Below are positions 18,069 to 27,798 of a stretch of 64,000 nt of DNA, one piece after another. Within the stretch, counting starts at the first letter, position 1, and each line of letters opens with the position of its first letter. Position numbers and translations under genes: made by a program. Source of the stretch: Ruminococcus flavefaciens (lineage in GTDB: Bacteria > Bacillota > Clostridia > Oscillospirales > Ruminococcaceae); NCBI GenBank assembly GCA_023667045.1, contig JAMPAU010000010.1, forward strand, positions 1 to 64,000, written 5' to 3'. The notes under the pieces are model-generated. The model saw only the letters and a program-made list of their open reading frames with translations. It was not told the origin of the DNA and ran no database searches.

Positions 18069-18851
18069 TTAATACGCCGTTTTCAGACTTGACGTGATAA
18101 GCTGTAACTGCTTTGTATATGCCCCAAACATAACGCCCCTGTCGATTGAGCAGTCACCAAAATCACGTCCCTGCGACAAAACAAGATAATCCTCATTTAC
18201 AGGACAGTTATTTGCAGGGTCAAAACCGCACCACTTTTCGCCGTCCCATATTTCAATCCAGCTGTGAGTTTCTCCGTCGCATGAAGCAAGTCCGGCAACA
18301 TAACGGCACGGGATTTTATCCATTCTGAGCAGTGAAATCATAATATGTGAAAAATCCTGACATACGCCTTTTTTCAGTTCAAAAACCTGATTTGCGGTTG
18401 TTTTTGTACTGGTAATGCCTTTTTCATATTTTATTAGGTCGGATAAAATTTCCGAAAAAAATTCAGTTCTTTCAAAAGGCTTTTCAAATGTGCATTTTGC
18501 GGAAATTTCATTGTAAAAATCAATTAAATTTCTGTCGGGTTTTGTGTACTCGGACTGATACAGATAACACGGCATAAAGTCTGTTTTTGGCTTGGATACG
18601 TCAATCATTGCACAACCGTTTATCTCGAAATCAAGAAATCTATGCTCCTTTGAAATGTAACCGGTTGTTACATTGTTTCCGAATGCGTCAACGGTATTTT
18701 TTGTAGGCACGAAAGGCGAAATATTCATTTCGCAACTCATAATATGCTGTACGGGACTTTCAACTGGAAGACAGCGGAGTGCAAAAGAATGATTATGTAC
18801 GTAATTGTCAAACGTTAATTTTGTTGCAAAAGAAAAATTTAAAATCTTCAT
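18069..18851 (-). CDS. Transglutaminase-like cysteine protease
   Basis: 260 residues. An N-terminal beta region precedes a transglutaminase-like core with the catalytic triad Cys in KKGVCQDFSH, His in GETHSWIEIW and Asp in GFDPANNCPV. There is no signal peptide, so it is cytoplasmic. It is nearly always encoded with circularly permuted ATP-grasp and alpha-E proteins, a set predicted (Iyer, Aravind and co-workers) to make or process a peptide. It overlaps the alpha-E gene by 4 bases. Confidence 0.88.
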   Translation of the reverse strand: MKILNFSFATKLTFDNYVHNHSFALRCLPVESPVQHIMSCEMNISPFVPTKNTVDAFGNNVTTGYISKEHRFLDFEINGCAMIDVSKPKTDFMPCYLYQSEYTKPDRNLIDFYNEISAKCTFEKPFERTEFFSEILSDLIKYEKGITSTKTTANQVFELKKGVCQDFSHIMISLLRMDKIPCRYVAGLASCDGETHSWIEIWDGEKWCGFDPANNCPVNEDYLVLSQGRDFGDCSIDRGVMFGAYTKQLQLITSSLKTAY

Positions 18852-19573
18852 GATTCACCTCCGTCAAAAAGTCTGCTGATAAGTGATATTGCGGAAAACT
18901 CCTGACCTTTGAAATTTTCAGAATAAACAATCTGTTTCAGATTTTCAAGGATATTTTTATTGTACCTGTACGGCGAATTTTCCGGTATTCTCTCCAAAAA
19001 TTCACACATTCTTTCAAATTCCGGAATGACTTTTTCCAGACGGTATTTAAGCCTTATGTAAAGCTCCACACGCTCAACATATTTTGCACAGAGAAAAATA
19101 TCACGCACTTCTTCATTATAAACGTGGTCTGTAAAACAGCCATAAAAACCATACAGAATATCTTCCAGTGGCATCATCGCAACAACAAGCCCCTGTGAAA
19201 CATTTTCAGCAGATTTCAACTTGTCCTTTGCAAGCTGTAAGTAAGCGAGTGCGTCTGTGGAAATTTCTTCACGGAGTTCAATGCCGTTATCGTAGGCACG
19301 TTCAAGACTGTAAGCCGTCGAACAACTGTTACCCTTATCAAAAATAAAGCTGTGGAAAAATTTTTTATAATCGCCGTAAGTATCATTTAGACCGAAACAT
19401 TCAAGATATTTCTTGTAGTGTTCGGGGTCACGGTCAATGACTTTATCGTAAAGCCTTTCAAGAGCTTTCAGTGTTGTGAACGCCCTTTCTGTATATCGTC
19501 CAAGCCAGTAAATACGACTGCTGTGTTCAGTGGAAATACTGCTTGCACAGCTCTGAATCATAACATTACCCAT
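18848..19573 (-). CDS. Alpha-E domain protein (DUF403)
   Basis: 241 mostly helical residues. The N-terminal segment SSRIYWLGRYTERAFTTLKAL is the alpha-E signature. The biochemical role is undefined, but it always travels with circularly permuted ATP-grasp proteins and is thought to work with them in peptide ligation. It starts inside the 3' end of the ATP-grasp gene (16-base overlap) and overlaps the transglutaminase gene. Confidence 0.88.
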   Translation of the reverse strand: MGNVMIQSCASSISTEHSSRIYWLGRYTERAFTTLKALERLYDKVIDRDPEHYKKYLECFGLNDTYGDYKKFFHSFIFDKGNSCSTAYSLERAYDNGIELREEISTDALAYLQLAKDKLKSAENVSQGLVVAMMPLEDILYGFYGCFTDHVYNEEVRDIFLCAKYVERVELYIRLKYRLEKVIPEFERMCEFLERIPENSPYRYNKNILENLKQIVYSENFKGQEFSAISLISRLFDGGES

Positions 19574-20883
19574 GTATCTTTAAAGCCTCCTCCTTGTGAT
19601 GAGTTTACAACGAACGAATCGGGATTGCGTGAAAATCTTGTCAGTCCCGATGCCCATACCCTTGTGGTTTCGCCGGACAGCACAAAAGCTCTTAAATCGG
19701 CTTTCCTCATAACCTGCTCGCCGTTTTCAAGAATGGGCAAATCCTTAAAATCTATAACTTCCTGTGCAATAAAACGGCGTGGTTCGTTTATTATGGTCTG
19801 ACGGAAACTTTCAAGTTTTTCTTCTGATAAATCACTTCCGAAAACAACCCCGTAACCGCCGGCTTCTGCAACGTCCTTGATAACAAGTTTTTCAAGATTT
19901 TTGAGAACGTAATTTTTATCTTCCTCATAAAACGGCAGATAAGTAGGAGCGTTTTTCAGAATTGCCTTTTCACCTAAATAGTACTCAATCATTTTCGGGA
20001 CAAAATAATAAATTCCCTTGTCGTCCGCAACGCCGTTGCCAAGTGAGTTTATAATTGCGACATTTCCGCTCCTATAGGCTTCCATTAAATTCGGAATGCC
20101 TATCAGAGATTCAGAATTGAACGTCAACGGGTCAAGGTATTCGTCGGAAATACGGCGATATAACGCACCGATTCTAGTTTTTCCGCCGGAATATGTTTTC
20201 TGCCACAGCATATTATCCTCAACAAAAAGCTCATCATTCTGCACAAGTGCCGAGCCTGTCATTTCAGCTAAATATGAGTGTTCAAAATATGCTGCATTGT
20301 AACGTCCGGGAGTAAGTATTGCATTGATACCGCCACGATTTACGAAATCCATAGTATCTTTAAGGAGTTTCGCATAATTTCTGTTGTCAACAATGCCGTT
20401 CTGAGTAAAAACTTCCGGAGAAACGGCTCTTGTTAGTTCACGTGCGATAAGAGGATAAGACGCACCCGACGGTATGCGGAGATTGTCTTCAAGTATGTAC
20501 CATTCGCCGTCCTTGCCTTCAACGAGGTCGATTCCCGAAATATGACTATAGATGTTTTCGGGCGGAGTAATTCCCTCGCACTGTGGCAGATAACCGCTTG
20601 AAATGTACACAAAGTCTTCCGGAACAATGCCGTCACGGATAATATTTTTTTCGTGATAAATGTCAAAAAGGAACTTATTCAGTGCGTCCGCCCGCTGAAC
20701 AAGTCCCTTTTCAATGACCTTGAATTTTTCCGCCTCGATTATTCTTGGTATCGGGTCGAACGGAAAAAACTGCTCTTTGAACTGTCCGTTTTTGTACACA
20801 CCGAATTTAACTCCGTATCTGCGGAGAAGCTGGTTTATTTCGTCTGCATTTGTAACCGGTAGTATCTGCTTTGCGTTCTTCAT
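19558..20883 (-). CDS. Circularly permuted ATP-grasp protein (DUF404/DUF407)
   Basis: 441 residues. Family landmarks include IPRIIEAEKF near the N-terminus, GIDLVEGKDGEWYILEDNLR, TPGRYNAAYFEHSYLA, NSLGNGVADDKGIYYFVPKM and FRQTIINEPRRFIAQE. These proteins are amidoligases: ATP-dependent formation of peptide-like bonds by acyl-phosphate chemistry. It is first in the five-gene operon and is preceded by a perfect promoter and a terminator-like leader hairpin. The substrate is unknown. Confidence 0.9.
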   Translation of the reverse strand: MKNAKQILPVTNADEINQLLRRYGVKFGVYKNGQFKEQFFPFDPIPRIIEAEKFKVIEKGLVQRADALNKFLFDIYHEKNIIRDGIVPEDFVYISSGYLPQCEGITPPENIYSHISGIDLVEGKDGEWYILEDNLRIPSGASYPLIARELTRAVSPEVFTQNGIVDNRNYAKLLKDTMDFVNRGGINAILTPGRYNAAYFEHSYLAEMTGSALVQNDELFVEDNMLWQKTYSGGKTRIGALYRRISDEYLDPLTFNSESLIGIPNLMEAYRSGNVAIINSLGNGVADDKGIYYFVPKMIEYYLGEKAILKNAPTYLPFYEEDKNYVLKNLEKLVIKDVAEAGGYGVVFGSDLSEEKLESFRQTIINEPRRFIAQEVIDFKDLPILENGEQVMRKADLRAFVLSGETTRVWASGLTRFSRNPDSFVVNSSQGGGFKDTWVML

Positions 20884-20918
20884 TTTATCACACCTTTTCT
20901 GAATAGTAATATAAACAA

Positions 20919-20953
20919 AAAAGGTGCTTACGGACTAAGCCCGAAGCACCTTT
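20919..20953 (-). promoter_or_regulatory. Leader terminator-like hairpin of the ATP-grasp operon
   Basis: On the reverse strand GGTGCTT (20951-20945) pairs with AAGCACC (20928-20922), with an inner CGG/CCG helix and a GCTTAGT loop, followed by a run of T. It lies between the promoter and the first gene in the operon's own direction, so it may act as an attenuator. It could also be a terminator for plus-strand transcription, but no gene there needs one. Confidence 0.55.
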
Positions 20954-20975
20954 GCTTTTGTTTTATTCTGTTTAC

Positions 20976-21004
20976 ATTATAAAACTATTAATCGGAAATG
21001 TCAA
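20976..21004 (-). promoter_or_regulatory. Consensus promoter of the ATP-grasp operon
   Basis: On the reverse strand TTGACA (21004-20999), 17-base spacer, TATAAT (20981-20976). Start expected near 20969, giving a leader of about 85 bases. Confidence 0.8.
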
Positions 21005-21137
21005 TAGCTTTGCGAAAACTTTCACATAAAAAAGCAAAAATCAGTCATATATCACAAAATCTATTTCCAATAAGTTTAAAGTATTGTTGCATTTTAAAGT
21101 CGTTACGGTTTGAATATCTCTGCTGTTTATTTTTAAG

Positions 21138-21166
21138 TTGCTTATTTTTTTGAAATATGCTATAAT
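21138..21166 (+). promoter_or_regulatory. Promoter of the GIY-YIG gene
   Basis: TTGCTT (21138-21143), 17-base spacer, TATAAT (21161-21166), 34 bases before the start codon, with AAGGAG in between. Confidence 0.65.
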
Positions 21167-21199
21167 TAAAACAGTATATTTAATGAAAAGGAGAAAATT

Positions 21200-22069
21200 A
21201 TGGCATACGGAAAATCAATTGAATTATTTCTTGTGAACGGTACTGCTGACAGCATCATTACTGCGGAACTTTCTAACTGGAACGGCAAGGCAATAAAAAT
21301 CCCTCGTATTGAGGTCGCTGACTGTAAAAGAGATGATATTACTCAGGCAGGTGTATATTTTCTGTTCTGCAAAGAAGACGACGGTTCAGATTCTGTTTAT
21401 ATTGGTGAGGCAGAAAATGTAAAAGAACGTCTCGTACAGCATATGCGTGATTTCACTTCAGAGAAAGAAAAGTATTACTGGAATACAGCGGTTATTTTTA
21501 TAGGCAGAGACCTAAATAAAGCCTTGATTCGCTATCTTGAAAACCGTTTTGTAGAAACCGCCCGAAACTCAAAAAGGTATGTTGTTCTGACAAAAAATAC
21601 ATACCGCAATACTGTAATGAAAGAATCACAGATTTCAGCAATGGAAGAGTTTATAGAAAATGTCAAGATTCTGATTAATGCGTTGGGGTATAAAGTTCTT
21701 GAGCCTCTGGACAAGCAGGATAAAGTTGAAAATAATATATCTGACAAGGTTAAGTCAGAAGAAATCGCACTTCATCTGGAGCGTACTATCAAAGATGTCG
21801 GAAAAATAAAAGCCAACGGAATGCGTACAGCAGAGGGATTTGTGGTTTTGAAAGACAGCATTGTATCACCGGTTGATGATGACACAATTCCAATGTCTCT
21901 TAAAGAAAAACGTAAAAAAGCAAATATTGAATCCGGAGTTTTAAAGGAAGATATGCTGTTTTCCAGTCCGTCCTATGCAGCTATGTTTGTTATCGGTAAA
22001 AGCGCCAACGGTCTGGTAAGCTGGAAAACAAGTGACGGACGTTTGCTGAAAGACATTGAAAATATTTAA
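21200..22069 (+). CDS. GIY-YIG nuclease-fold protein with DUF4357
   Basis: 289 residues. The GIY-YIG pair is seen as GVYFLF and VYIGEAENVKERL, followed by the helical ALIRYLENRFVE segment carrying the conserved Glu. The C-terminal part (about 195-285) matches DUF4357 (ANGMRTAEGFVVLKDS). Single-gene GIY-YIG/DUF4357 proteins are widespread in Firmicutes, sometimes near restriction or defence genes. DNA nicking is assumed; the true role is unknown. It is monocistronic with its own promoter. Confidence 0.85.
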   Translation: MAYGKSIELFLVNGTADSIITAELSNWNGKAIKIPRIEVADCKRDDITQAGVYFLFCKEDDGSDSVYIGEAENVKERLVQHMRDFTSEKEKYYWNTAVIFIGRDLNKALIRYLENRFVETARNSKRYVVLTKNTYRNTVMKESQISAMEEFIENVKILINALGYKVLEPLDKQDKVENNISDKVKSEEIALHLERTIKDVGKIKANGMRTAEGFVVLKDSIVSPVDDDTIPMSLKEKRKKANIESGVLKEDMLFSSPSYAAMFVIGKSANGLVSWKTSDGRLLKDIENI

Positions 22070-22088
22070 AACAAAACTTATTATAAAC

Positions 22089-22132
22089 AAAAAGCTGAGT
22101 TTTTAATTTCAACTCAGCTTTTTATTTATTTT
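22089..22132. terminator. Bidirectional terminator, copy 2 of a 44-bp repeat
   Basis: Same 44 bases as 6837-6880 (AAAAAGCTGAG / CTCAGCTTTTT). It ends both the GIY-YIG gene and the NRPS/PKS operon. Confidence 0.85.
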
Positions 22133-22159
22133 GTAAGTTTGTCAGAAATATAACTGATT

Positions 22160-23410
22160 TTAAAATTTATAAAAAAACCCGATAAGCACTGTCATCATTG
22201 CAACCAACAATATTTGTATTCCAAGACCGTATCTCACATAATCCTTGAATTTATAGCCGATACGCATTGTCATGCCTATAAATCCGCATGAAAGAGGTGT
22301 AAGTATTGCCAGTCCGGAAGCAAATGCAACAGCAATTATAAAAGGTCTTTCATTAAATCCAAACTGCTGTGCAAACTGTATTGCAAAAGGCAGTATAAGT
22401 ATTACTGTTGTTGTATTAGAAATAACATTGCTTACTGCAACCGTAATCAATATAACTGCAAACAGAAGAACCATAGGCGGTATATCAGCCGGAAAAACTT
22501 TGAATATCATTTCACATAATTTCTGTACACAACCGCTCGCATTAAGACCGTTTGCCATGCCTATACTGCAACCAAGCCATATCAATATATTCCAGTCCAC
22601 TTTCGCAAAAGATTCTCTTTGCTTTACCGCAGAACCGACTATACATATGACTGCACCTATCAATGAGGCAATTCCTACCGAAACGGCTTCCGTTATGAAA
22701 AGTATAAGCATAACTATTCCTGCAAAACAAGTAACAATGCATTTTTTCCGGTCGGGCTGAAAAGACAGGCTGTCATTCTGTAATTCTGAACTGTCAATTT
22801 TTTCGTTTTTCCAAATATTTTTTCCTTTCCTGTAGGAAAAAATCAGCAGAAACGGCAGTGACACCAAAAGCATGATAATTCCGACCGGAAGCAATTCAAA
22901 CATGGCTATTCCCTCTCCTGTTATCTCCTCTGCTATTGAAGACGATATGAGAGTGGCAGGAGCTCCGATAAGGGTACATTGTCCGCCTAATATAGCAAGA
23001 TATATCACAGGGAGAGTAATATTCTTTACATTTACATTTTTTATCTCCTGTGCAATACTGATACATATTACAAGCATCAAAGCACAAACCACTTGATTAT
23101 TCAGAAAAGCCGAAAGAAAAGCTGAAATAAGTCCGGCAAAAAATATTATTCTTTTTTCTTTTCCTTTTGATAATTCTGCAATCTTTCTGGCTGTCAGATT
23201 AGACAGTCCGCTTTCTTGATATGCAATTCCAAAGATTTCTGTTCCAAAGACAATAAGTATTATATCATTTGCGAATCCGGAAAAAGCGTCCTGAAGTGTG
23301 CATACTCCGCAAACTACATAAGCCACGCACCCTGCCAACGTTATTGTAGCAGGAGGTACAATATCAATAATAAACAGTATAAGACACAACAAAAAAATTA
23401 TACCAGCCAT
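22160..23410 (-). CDS. SLC13/ArsB-superfamily membrane transporter
   Basis: 416 residues with about ten to eleven transmembrane helices of the ion-transporter (SLC13/CitMHS/ArsB) type. The repeated signature appears as GGQCTLIGAPATLISSS and near the C-terminus as NVISNTTTVILILPFA. Such proteins move sulfate, di- or tricarboxylates or oxyanions, coupled to cations. It lies 56 bases after the last NRPS gene and shares the final terminator, so it is probably the last gene of the biosynthetic operon. It could import a precursor (for example sulfate for cysteine) or metal-citrate, or it may be unrelated. Confidence 0.75.
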   Translation of the reverse strand: MAGIIFLLCLILFIIDIVPPATITLAGCVAYVVCGVCTLQDAFSGFANDIILIVFGTEIFGIAYQESGLSNLTARKIAELSKGKEKRIIFFAGLISAFLSAFLNNQVVCALMLVICISIAQEIKNVNVKNITLPVIYLAILGGQCTLIGAPATLISSSIAEEITGEGIAMFELLPVGIIMLLVSLPFLLIFSYRKGKNIWKNEKIDSSELQNDSLSFQPDRKKCIVTCFAGIVMLILFITEAVSVGIASLIGAVICIVGSAVKQRESFAKVDWNILIWLGCSIGMANGLNASGCVQKLCEMIFKVFPADIPPMVLLFAVILITVAVSNVISNTTTVILILPFAIQFAQQFGFNERPFIIAVAFASGLAILTPLSCGFIGMTMRIGYKFKDYVRYGLGIQILLVAMMTVLIGFFYKF

Positions 23411-23466
23411 AATCCCTCCAAGAAATAATTATTTGCAAAAAACTTGTATTTTCCGCTTTTCACTAG

Positions 23467-26400
23467 TTATATAAGTTCGTTTATAATATTCTGCCACTGT
23501 TCAGTTATATAAGCCATTTCATCTTCATAGAAAAATGTTTCGTCATAATAAAAGTGATATGTACATATTTCACAGTTCATATCTATCATAAGCTGTAGCT
23601 TAGTGGCATTGCTTTCATTTTTTTCCTTGATATATTCAAGTGTTCCGTGTCCCGTGCTGTTTCCCGATTCCATAAGATTAAGCATAATATCGGAATATAC
23701 GGAATTAAGTTTCTGTGTAAGACGGTTCTTTCGTACGTACTGCCTAAATGAACCGCTAAGCTGTGAAGAAGCCTCTATAACTGCTGTCTGAGTATTCTGA
23801 AGCTGTTCCGCAAAACTTTTTTCGGGATTCCAATGTACACAGGCAATTACTTTTTTAACAAACATTCCTATTGTGTCTTCGTACTGTCCGTCAGAGCGGT
23901 CTGACATCGGCATAGCTATCCACATTTCCTGCCGTTTGGAAATATTGTATATAAGCTGTGCATACATTGTCAGCATTCCGGAAAATAAAGAAACGTTCTC
24001 TCTGTGGCATATTTCCCTAAGATTTTTCAGAGCTTCAGAAGAAAATTCAATTTCATTGTGAATCATTGAAATATCTGGACTAACCTGCTCCGGAATTTCA
24101 AACTCCTCAATCGGTTCTGCTTTTTTAAGATTTTCCCATGTCTCATTATACGACTGACTTTCATTCAGTCGGCTACGAACATATTGAAAATATGAATCAC
24201 TCTTTGTATCATTACAAGATATACCGTAATATCTATCAAGGATTTTTCTGTAAACAGTACAGAAAGACTGTTCGTCAGAAATTATATGATGCAATGAAAT
24301 ATATAAAATACTCTTTTCTTCGGGACAATCAATAAGAATAAAACGATAAAGAGGTCCTGCACTCAAATCCATAGGCATATCCGCCAGCATTTTTATCATT
24401 TCTGAAACTGTCCGCCTGTCGCTGAGGTGCATTATCTGAAGACAATGTTCTGGAATATTCTGATTAATGTTCTGTCTAACTCGTCCGTCTTTCTGTATTG
24501 CAAAAGATGTACGTAATATAGGTTCTTCATTAAGAAGCTCCTTTATTGCAGATTCCAGTCTTTCTTCATTCGGACGCTCGGCAAGTTCAAGTTTTGCCGC
24601 AAGAACATATCTTGTATTTTCATTCATGCTTGAATATACCCACATATCTTCCTGCTCCGGTGAAAGCGGGTATTCGTCGGTCGTATTGACAGTATTTTCT
24701 GCCGGCTTGTCTGCTGATAATTTATCAATCAGCTTTATCCAGTCTTTGTAATATGGTTCTCTAAGGAAATCCGACAACGGTATCTTTACATCAAATTCGG
24801 AACGTATTTTACTGATAATCTTTATTGCGTCAAGCGAGTTTCCGCCGTTCTGATAAATACTGCGATGAAGTATAATGTCTTCGCCGAGTACATCACGGTA
24901 TATTCTTTCAAGCTTTTTTTCATTCTCTGTCACTGCAATGATTTCAGTTTCTTCTTCAAAACTGAATTTCTGAAGTTTTCGTATATCAGTTTTGCCGTTT
25001 GCAGTAAGAGGAAACTCCTCAATGTACTGATACTTTGCCGGACACATATAACGAGGCATATTTTCACGTGCAAACTTGTCAAGTTCTTCTGAAGATAAAG
25101 GCGACTCCGCTGTATAAAAAGCTGTCAGCAGTCCGGCATTTCCGGCTGTCGTCACAACACATCTTATTATTTTTTCATTTGAGTTCAGAATACTTGCGAC
25201 ACCCTCAAGCTCTACACGTTTTCCGTTAATCTCAACCTGAAAATCCTTTCTTCCCCCAAATGCAACCTCGCCGTTTGGAAGATACCAACCGCAGTCTCCA
25301 GTGTTGTACCACCTTTCACCGTCTATTTCAATAAAACGCTTTGCAGTTTCTTCCGGATTGTTGTTATAGCCCTTAGCCATTCCAATGCCTCTTGCATACA
25401 TTATTCCCTCAACTCCAAAGGGACAAATTCTGTGCAACTGATTCATTACCCTGTACTGCAATCCGTCAAGAGCGTGTCCGTATGGTATTAAATCGCTCTC
25501 CATGTCTTCAGCGGTTACTCTGTGCCAACTGCTCCATATTGTCGTCTCGGCAGGACCGCCAACATTATACAGCAGTTTAGGATTAATAATATCATTTATC
25601 TGAACTGCCAAACGTGGTGTAAATACTTCACCGCCAAGCACTACTACTTTGAACTGTCCTTTAATCTGATGAAGTTTTTCGCCCTCTGTCAAAAGCATTT
25701 CGATAACCGACGGGCTACTGTTCCATACGGTTACTTTGTGCTTACAAATAAGCTCAAACCATATTTCAGGATTTTTTGAAAACTCTGAACCTTCCGGAAT
25801 AACAACCGTACCACCTGCCGTAAGTATTCCTACAGTATCATAAACTGACATATCATGGCAGAAATTTGTCACTGCAATACAACTATCAGAACTATTTATA
25901 CCAAATTCACGGTTAGTCTGAATAACACAGTTTACAAGACCTGCCTCGTTAAGCATTATTGCTTTTGGAAGTCCAGTAGTGCCGGAGCTGTGAATACAGA
26001 AACATTCAGCGTCACGGTTTTTCCTTACGAATATTTCATAGCCATACTCTCTGTCAAATTTAATGCTGTTCACGTCAATAACAGGAATATCAGTGATATT
26101 TTTCCAACGCTCAATATAAGGGCTTTCGGTAGCAAGACAAGACACTCCAAGATTATTCAGCATTTTAAGTAAAGTCTGTTCATTCTGTTCAATTTCAAGC
26201 GGAACAAATGTCATGTTTCCGATAAGACAAGATATTTCAGTGGCGGGGTGTTTCCAACCTTTTTCAAGCAGAATACCTACACGCATATGTGCTGAATTAC
26301 TGCATTTTTTCTTTACTTCATCAATAAAAGCACCGGCAAAGTTTCGCAGTTCCCTGTAAGTAAGTTTAGTTGTATTGCTTATTATTGCATACTTATTCTC

Positions 26401-27792
26401 GTCAGCGGAAAAACTTTCATAAAGCAGATTTCCGAAATTATCGTCTGATACAGGAGGAGTTATTTCTTTCAATAATAATTTCTCCTCGTCGCAAGTAAGC
26501 GGTACGCTTTTAATATCCTCCCAGTTGAAAGGAGATTCAGCAAATTCATTTATGAGAGATATAAAAGCGTCAGCTATTTTATTAACAGTAGCCGTATCGA
26601 CTTTTTCCTCTATATAATCCATAGTCATGAGGATAGAATCCTGAGTATGCATAAGAATAGAATCCAGCCAGACCTGACTTGTACGAGTTTTTGCATAGAC
26701 TTTTTTCAGTTCCTTGCCCTCACAGAAAGGCACATCGAGCGTACTTGTAAGTACAACCGGAGCTATCAGCGTACCCTCACGCTGTCTCTGAAGTTCTTGT
26801 ACAACCTCTATGCCGGAAAAACTGCGGTGTTCAAAAAGTTCAAAGAAACGCTCCTGTACAGTATATGCCGATTCAAGTATATTTTCATTGCACTTTTCAT
26901 TCCAGTCAAAAATCAGAAAATCCGAATATTCTCCTCCTGCCCTCAGCGAATCCGGTTCTTCCGGCAGTCTGGCAGATATTGGTATATTGATAAGAAACGG
27001 ATATTCACTGCTGTACTTTGAAATAGCCTTTCCGTATGCTGTAAGGAAAACAATAAACGGAGATATATGCAGTTTATTGGCATTTTTACGGATTGAAGAA
27101 TATGTCTCTGTAGTGATTTCTCTAAGGAGCTGACGGCTTGTTTCTGTATTTTTTTCCGGAATATTGCGTGACCTAAGGTCAGGAGCATTCGGAAAATCCT
27201 TTATCTGTTCAAGCCAGTATTCTTTATCCAGTCTGTATTTTTCCTGTTTTTTCATAGCGGTTCTGTTTTCTGCATACTTCTGAAATGTATAGCTGTTGTG
27301 GAGCGGTTCGGTTATATCTCCGCAATAAAATTTATCCAAATCGCCAAGCAACATTTCATGACTCCAACCGTCCAGTATAAGACCGTCATGATAAATATGT
27401 ATTCTTGCTCCGCCGTCTTTAAACCTTGTAACTTCAAAGTACACAAGATGAGGACTGTCAAAACTGAACTCCACAGAAAATATCTCTTTACGGCGATTTT
27501 CTATATACTCTGCCGATTCTTCTTCAGATGTTTCAAGAAAATTTACAGGAATATTGATTTTTGTATTATCTGTTATTTCCTGTGTGCCGTCGCTGTATAT
27601 CTTACATCTGAGCATTTCGTAACTCTGCATAAGAAGCTCAACAGCCTTTACAAAACGCTCATGGTCATATTTTTTACATTTAAGCTCAGAATAAGCACGT
27701 ACAGAATTACCGCTTTCGTCAGAGTGCGACCGTCCTATAAAGTACGCCATTTGCATATCTGTAAGCTTAAACCGTTTATTTTCAGTATTCAA
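23467..27792 (-). CDS. NRPS, Cy-A-PCP-C
   Basis: 1,441 residues. The N-terminal domain (about 1-440) is a heterocyclization domain: the motif is D136-x4-D141-xx-S144 (HDGLILDGWS) instead of HHxxxD. The adenylation domain (about 450-935) has HSSGTTGLPKA and pocket residues read as D-M-Y-N-V-G-V-I-W, related to but different from the cysteine code, so Cys, Ser or Thr is possible. The carrier domain has the phosphopantetheine serine in QNGGNSLDAI. The C-terminal domain (about 1040-1441) is an ordinary condensation domain with HHIISDEQS. There is no thioesterase, so this C domain probably passes the chain to a nucleophile on another carrier or a free amine. Confidence 0.93.
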   Translation of the reverse strand: MNTENKRFKLTDMQMAYFIGRSHSDESGNSVRAYSELKCKKYDHERFVKAVELLMQSYEMLRCKIYSDGTQEITDNTKINIPVNFLETSEEESAEYIENRRKEIFSVEFSFDSPHLVYFEVTRFKDGGARIHIYHDGLILDGWSHEMLLGDLDKFYCGDITEPLHNSYTFQKYAENRTAMKKQEKYRLDKEYWLEQIKDFPNAPDLRSRNIPEKNTETSRQLLREITTETYSSIRKNANKLHISPFIVFLTAYGKAISKYSSEYPFLINIPISARLPEEPDSLRAGGEYSDFLIFDWNEKCNENILESAYTVQERFFELFEHRSFSGIEVVQELQRQREGTLIAPVVLTSTLDVPFCEGKELKKVYAKTRTSQVWLDSILMHTQDSILMTMDYIEEKVDTATVNKIADAFISLINEFAESPFNWEDIKSVPLTCDEEKLLLKEITPPVSDDNFGNLLYESFSADENKYAIISNTTKLTYRELRNFAGAFIDEVKKKCSNSAHMRVGILLEKGWKHPATEISCLIGNMTFVPLEIEQNEQTLLKMLNNLGVSCLATESPYIERWKNITDIPVIDVNSIKFDREYGYEIFVRKNRDAECFCIHSSGTTGLPKAIMLNEAGLVNCVIQTNREFGINSSDSCIAVTNFCHDMSVYDTVGILTAGGTVVIPEGSEFSKNPEIWFELICKHKVTVWNSSPSVIEMLLTEGEKLHQIKGQFKVVVLGGEVFTPRLAVQINDIINPKLLYNVGGPAETTIWSSWHRVTAEDMESDLIPYGHALDGLQYRVMNQLHRICPFGVEGIMYARGIGMAKGYNNNPEETAKRFIEIDGERWYNTGDCGWYLPNGEVAFGGRKDFQVEINGKRVELEGVASILNSNEKIIRCVVTTAGNAGLLTAFYTAESPLSSEELDKFARENMPRYMCPAKYQYIEEFPLTANGKTDIRKLQKFSFEEETEIIAVTENEKKLERIYRDVLGEDIILHRSIYQNGGNSLDAIKIISKIRSEFDVKIPLSDFLREPYYKDWIKLIDKLSADKPAENTVNTTDEYPLSPEQEDMWVYSSMNENTRYVLAAKLELAERPNEERLESAIKELLNEEPILRTSFAIQKDGRVRQNINQNIPEHCLQIMHLSDRRTVSEMIKMLADMPMDLSAGPLYRFILIDCPEEKSILYISLHHIISDEQSFCTVYRKILDRYYGISCNDTKSDSYFQYVRSRLNESQSYNETWENLKKAEPIEEFEIPEQVSPDISMIHNEIEFSSEALKNLREICHRENVSLFSGMLTMYAQLIYNISKRQEMWIAMPMSDRSDGQYEDTIGMFVKKVIACVHWNPEKSFAEQLQNTQTAVIEASSQLSGSFRQYVRKNRLTQKLNSVYSDIMLNLMESGNSTGHGTLEYIKEKNESNATKLQLMIDMNCEICTYHFYYDETFFYEDEMAYITEQWQNIINELI

Positions 27793-27798
27793 ATTATA

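Noticed and set aside
20919-20953. Second guanidine-IV riboswitch
   Set aside because: Only one hairpin is present, with no kissing partner, and the downstream genes are not transporters.
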